Origin: Clostridium sp.
GTDB taxonomy: Bacteria; Bacillota; Clostridia; Lachnospirales; Lachnospiraceae
DNA: 59,378 nucleotides
Assembly (NCBI GenBank): GCA_023664775.1
Contig: JAMPEW010000016.1
Location: forward strand, 1 to 59,378
Direction: 5' to 3'
This document shows, in pieces, positions 56,404-59,378 of the stretch; the stretch's first letter is position 1, and every line of letters begins with the position of its first letter. The notes under the pieces were generated by a model. That model saw only the letters and a list, made by a program, of their open reading frames with translations, was not told where the DNA came from and ran no database searches. A program made the position numbers and the translations under genes.

Positions 56404-56478
56404 TTTTTATCTCTTTCTTGCTATGTGCATTGTAAATAGTACAGTTTATACTTACAAAATCGGCATTTAACTGCCATG

Positions 56479-56631
56479 TTAAAAGGTTATGTCCTTCTTG
56501 GCTGCAAGAAGCCTTGCTCCGTTTACAATCATAAGAACACCTGCTCCAACTCCCACTGCTATGGTAACAATCCCCATAACAATACTGCTTATCCCGATTG
56601 AATTCATTTTTTCGTATAACTTTTCCATCAT
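56479..56631 (-). CDS. Small membrane protein (50 aa)
   Basis: This frame reads MMEKLYEKMNSIGISS, then a single hydrophobic helix (IVMGIVTIAVGVGAGVLMIVNGA) and a basic tail LLAAKKDITF-stop. GGAAGAGGATT precedes the first ATG. It should be a single-pass membrane protein. It lies between pyrE repeats and the HD gene. I recall similar small proteins in related genomes but no named family. It is too short for routine calling. Confidence 0.6.
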   Translation of the reverse strand: MMEKLYEKMNSIGISSIVMGIVTIAVGVGAGVLMIVNGARLLAAKKDITF

Positions 56632-56692
56632 AATCCTCTTCCTTTCTACAATATATTTATGGTTAATACTTCTTACATAATATTGCCGTTTT

Positions 56693-56892
56693 TATTTCAT
56701 GCCATACTGCCTATAGTAATTATCTATTACTGTTTTATTTCACGACATGCTGCTTATAGTAGTCACCTATTACTGTTTTATTTCATGCCATGCTGCTTAT
56801 AGTAGTTACCTATTACTATTTCACGCCATACTGCTTATAGTAATTACCTATTGCTATTTCACACCATACTGCTCATAATAGTTATCTATTGC
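56693..56892. repeat. Five tandem copies of the pyrE 3' end
   Basis: Units run 56693-56730, 56731-56773, 56774-56816, 56817-56854 and 56855-56892 (38 bases, or 43 with a TGTTT insertion). The rightmost is the actual C-terminal coding end of pyrE (DNYYEQYGVK and stop). The other four continue downstream of the stop and still read GNYYKQYGVK-stop, GNYYKQHGMK-stop, GDYYKQHVVK-stop and DNYYRQYGMK-stop on the minus strand. Confidence 0.9.
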
Positions 56893-57528
56893 AGTTTTTA
56901 ATGTATCGTCAATAACAATTTCCCCCTTATAAGGTTTATTGTAAAGATGCTCTACAACCTCTGCCATCGTAACAATTGCAGTAGTTTTTAGGCCATACTG
57001 CTCCTCTATCTCCATAAGTGCACTCTTTTCTCCCTGTCCACGCTCCATACGGTCAACGGAAACAACAAGCCCAAGCACCTCAACCTCTCCCTGTGCCTTA
57101 ACGATTGGAAGCGTCTCCTGAATTGACGTACCTGCCGTTGTAACGTCCTCAATAATTATAACCCTGTCTCCGTCACAAATAGGGCTTCCAAGAAGGATTC
57201 CCTTGTCACCGTGGTCCTTAATCTCCTTGCGGTTAGAACAATACTTAATATCGGCATCACACTTATCAGCGATAGCCATTGTAGTTGCAACCGAAAGGGG
57301 TATTCCCTTATATGCAGGACCAAAAAGCACGTCAAAATCAAATCCGAATTTGCCCTTTATGGCTGCCGCATAATACTCACCCAGCCTTTTAAGCTGTTTT
57401 CCCGTTCTGTAAAAGCCCGTATTCACAAAAAACGGTGTCTTTCTTCCACTCTTTGTAGTAAAATCACCAAATTTGAGCACCTTACAGTCAATCATAAACT
57501 CGATAAACTCTTTTTTATACTGTTCCAT
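56854..57528 (-). CDS. pyrE: Orotate phosphoribosyltransferase
   Basis: A 224-residue type I PRTase that joins orotate and PRPP to OMP in pyrimidine synthesis. The PRPP-binding loop is VIIIEDVTTAGTSIQETLPIV near residue 125, and FGPAYKGIPLSVATTMAI and YCSNRKEIKDHGDKG complete the active site. The C-terminus ends IDNYYEQYGVK, whose coding sequence is repeated four more times downstream. A promoter lies 112 bases upstream. AAAAAGGAGATTTTTAGGAT precedes the ATG. No other pyr gene is adjacent. Confidence 0.97.
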   Translation of the reverse strand: MEQYKKEFIEFMIDCKVLKFGDFTTKSGRKTPFFVNTGFYRTGKQLKRLGEYYAAAIKGKFGFDFDVLFGPAYKGIPLSVATTMAIADKCDADIKYCSNRKEIKDHGDKGILLGSPICDGDRVIIIEDVTTAGTSIQETLPIVKAQGEVEVLGLVVSVDRMERGQGEKSALMEIEEQYGLKTTAIVTMAEVVEHLYNKPYKGEIVIDDTLKTAIDNYYEQYGVK

Positions 57529-57640
57529 ATCCTAAAAATCTCCTTTTTATTAAAGTAACAGCCTTATATACCATATTACCTATACTGCTGTGGTCTGTTG
57601 TTTTTCTCCTCGTGTAATGAACATCAAAAACATTTTCTAA

Positions 57641-57669
57641 ATTTTACCACATAAGTTGTGTTTATTCAA
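57641..57669 (-). promoter_or_regulatory. pyrE promoter
   Basis: On the minus strand TTGAAT and TAAAAT are spaced by 17 bases. The leader of about 100 bases has no obvious PyrR-type anti-terminator. Confidence 0.65.
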
Positions 57670-57732
57670 ATAAAACAATAAAGAACGCCTAGAAATTATA
57701 ATACTCGATATGATACATAACCAGCGAAATAA

Positions 57733-57769
57733 TAACAAGGCGATTACCCTTTAAGCAACCGCCCTGTTA
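57733..57769 (-). terminator. Terminator-like hairpin after the right-end nuclease gene
   Basis: TAACA, GGCG and CGCC, TGTTA pair with one mismatch around a 17-base loop. On the minus strand it is followed by TTATTATTTC. It lies 22 bases past the stop. Confidence 0.6.
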
Positions 57770-57790
57770 CATCATTTTAGCACACGTACC

Positions 57791-58756
57791 TTAAACAGTC
57801 ATGTACTGTTCCTTATAGGCTTCATATACAAGCTCCTCATTGTACTCAGGTGCATAGGGTTCTGCCGCTTTACAGATTTCAAATATAACCTCTATGTCCT
57901 CCTCTAATTCGTCAGCTATAATATCAACTTCTTTTGATTTTCTTAGTTTGCGGCAGACTAGTGTAATAAGCCTTTTAAATTCCCCCTCACCAAATGCCAC
58001 TTTAACCGCCTGCATAACCGCCTGTTTTACTGCCTGCTGTTTTTCTTCCTCAAATAATCTTCCTACCTGTGTCATGCTAATCCACTCCCTCACATAATTG
58101 CTGGTTTTTCTGTCTATTACCTTGTCGGTAAAAACAAGGGTTCCCGAAAGCAGAAATACCATTTTTTCTACATCTGTTACCTGCTTCGCTAATTCTACCG
58201 AAGCATTTATCGCTTTTCTCTTTTCCTCCATCGTTTTATATGTCAGTGGAAGAATGATAAATTCCATTAACTCCTCATCCGTAAGTGTTTCATTGTTCTG
58301 TATTTTTTCTGTAAGGCGCTTCCTTATTTCCTCCGAGTCAAGCTCCGATAAAAAAGCTTCCTCAATGTGCAGGCTGAATGCCCCTGTATCATATATTTCC
58401 TCGGTTTGTCCCCTGCTCACGTCTGCCGTATATATGACAATCATTCTGATTTGCACATTGTAGATTCCTTCCCGCCTGTACCGTTCCAAAACCCTTGTAA
58501 TATAAGATATGTACTTTATCTTGTTTTCTTTCTTGTACTCGCTTTCGTAATCAACAATGGCAACTGTTCCGTCCTCTAACAAAAACAGATTGTCAATCCG
58601 AAGCTCGTTTGCCGTTATCTCAGGCAGGTTTGTCGGCAGAACCTGAACGATTTTAGGTATGTCAAGTCCGTATGCCTTAAATGATTTTTCTTTCAGGTTT
58701 TCAGCAAAGACCTTACTTATAATGTCTTTGTTTTGATATGCAATGTCTTTTCCCAA
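57791..58756 (-). CDS. PD-(D/E)XK nuclease-like (Rpn-related) protein
   Basis: The start chosen is TTG at 58756, because AAAGGAGGAAAACGA directly precedes it. The longer frame to 58954 would translate a repeat array and has no ribosome site. The 321-residue protein shows IDNLFLLEDGTVAIVDYESEYKKE, a D-x-DYESEY arrangement like that of PD-(D/E)XK enzymes, and IRMIVIYTADV. The C-terminal helical part has QQAVKQAVMQAVKVAFG. It resembles Rpn-like transposase-annotated proteins common in Lachnospiraceae. The exact function is unknown. Its leader shares a 14-base motif with the Rpn gene at 10.5 kb. Confidence 0.7.
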   Translation of the reverse strand: MGKDIAYQNKDIISKVFAENLKEKSFKAYGLDIPKIVQVLPTNLPEITANELRIDNLFLLEDGTVAIVDYESEYKKENKIKYISYITRVLERYRREGIYNVQIRMIVIYTADVSRGQTEEIYDTGAFSLHIEEAFLSELDSEEIRKRLTEKIQNNETLTDEELMEFIILPLTYKTMEEKRKAINASVELAKQVTDVEKMVFLLSGTLVFTDKVIDRKTSNYVREWISMTQVGRLFEEEKQQAVKQAVMQAVKVAFGEGEFKRLITLVCRKLRKSKEVDIIADELEEDIEVIFEICKAAEPYAPEYNEELVYEAYKEQYMTV

Positions 58757-59378
58757 TCGTTTTCCTCCTTTAACTAAGTGCCGCAGGAGGTTACCCAAAT
58801 CTGTCTTGCTAAAATTATACTTGTAAAAAAATCTATTTGTATTGGAATTTCTTTTATACGGAAATTTCATCCATACTTGAATTTTGCTTGTACTAAAATT
58901 CCATTTATACGAAATTTCACTTGTGCCAAATTTCTGCCTGTACAACAAGTTCATTCACGCTGAAATCCAACTCATACCGAAATTTGCTCATACTACAATA
59001 AAATCCCCAATAAAAACATCTGCATACAGCATCCTTCTCAAATACGGACAACCCCTCTGCTTAAATTGTAATGTAATGAACTCAAAGCATCGAAGTTCCG
59101 AATTTTTCTGATTTTTTGATGAGGCTTATGCCCCAAAACAGAATTGAAAGATTTATGCTTTAAAAAGATGATAGCATAACAGCGTATATAATGCAATATA
59201 TTTTTGTAAATAACTAATAAAAGAAATGAATGAAAGAAATATACAATTATTATTTCAAAACGTCTTTTTTAAGAAAGCATACGCTGAACAAATGCAAATT
59301 CATTTATCCGATTTGTCATTACTGTTTTAAAGCATAGAAAACTGACCTCCACTCGTTAGATTTTTGGTCTAACTTATG
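58757..59378. other. Right-end intergenic region, 622 bp
   Basis: No gene is visible. The region holds the degenerate repeat array (58809-59006), the shared motif AAAGCATCGAAGTT (59084-59097) followed by GAGGCTTATGCCCC, which could fold as a small hairpin, and AT-rich sequence to the edge. At 59357-59375 GTTAGA and TCTAAC form a short stem of unknown meaning. Confidence 0.5.
58809..59006. repeat. Degenerate tandem array, about 17-bp period
   Basis: About ten units of 16-18 bases resemble AAATTTCCGTATAAAAG on the minus strand. Units such as AAATTTCGTATAAATGG, AAATTCAAGTATGGATG and AAATTTCGGTATGAGTT repeat upstream of the TTG start of the nuclease-like gene. They diverge more than those in the 55.6-kb array but share its period. 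Confidence 0.7.

Noticed and set aside
58757-58954. N-terminal extension of the right-end nuclease-like protein
   Set aside because: It would translate the 17-bp repeat array, and the only good ribosome site is just before the TTG at 58756.
59357-59375. Short stem at the right edge as an insertion-sequence end
   Set aside because: Only a 6-bp stem is visible, with no transposase and no matching end in the window.

Overview
The window reads as a chromosomal segment of a low-GC, Gram-positive anaerobe of the Clostridia, most likely a Lachnospiraceae. The evidence is the cysS-mrnC-rlmB-sigH order, a single-chain PurL of about 1,265 residues, CIRCE-controlled groESL, families typical of that group (DUF5688, DUF6062, DUF2225, Rpn-like nucleases), strong AGGAGG ribosome sites and many TTGACA-17-TATAAT-type promoters. 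The species cannot be fixed from the sequence. No rRNA, CRISPR array or complete transposon is visible.

Layout. (1) 1-4.6 kb: a minus-strand operon continuing past the left edge, with ParA, ParB, a small membrane protein, SSB, four small unknown proteins and a DUF5688 protein. This is the maintenance part of a plasmid-like or integrative conjugative element. parB carries two copies of a 35-bp near-perfect palindrome, each read as the same peptide. (2) 5.2-15 kb: a lipoprotein, groESL, an Ogg-type glycosylase, a DUF6062 protein, an Rpn-like nuclease, a permuted NlpC/P60 protein, a DUF2225 protein and glutaminyl-tRNA synthetase. (3) 15-19 kb: a secreted glucosaminidase ending in a dockerin, followed by a membrane-anchored protein with a cohesin-like domain. 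(4) 19.2-22.5 kb: three glycosyltransferases, with a hairpin-rich stretch between the first two. (5) 22.5-23.8 kb: tRNA-Thr(GGU) and a Bro-N protein gene bracketed by a short direct repeat. (6) 23.9-30.1 kb: two large hybrid histidine kinases. (7) 30.3-39.8 kb: a housekeeping block, read leftwards from a MarR regulator: rsmE, cysteine desulfurase, thiI, a small unknown protein, tex, cysS, mrnC, rlmB, sigH. (8) 39.9-46.8 kb: two aspartoacylase-like proteins, purL and a GH3 hexosaminidase. (9) 46.9-54 kb: CheY, a CheX-like protein, a GGDEF-EAL protein and a SpaA/Cna-B surface adhesin. (10) 54.2-59.4 kb: a small unknown protein, a Ca2+/Na+ antiporter, an HD phosphohydrolase, a 50-residue membrane protein, pyrE and a second nuclease-like protein, among three unusual tandem-repeat arrays.

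How parts fit. ThiI and the desulfurase form a sulfur relay for tRNA thiolation. CheY, the CheX-like protein and the c-di-GMP enzyme form a motility/attachment signalling block beside a sortase-type adhesin. The dockerin enzyme and its cohesin-like neighbour suggest a wall hydrolase docked at the cell surface.

The observations most worth a second look are the duplicated palindrome in parB, the repeated pyrE 3' ends (each copy still spelling the C-terminal peptide and stop), the structured glycosyltransferase intergenic region, the dockerin/cohesin pair, and the paired aspartoacylase-like proteins that have lost metal ligands.
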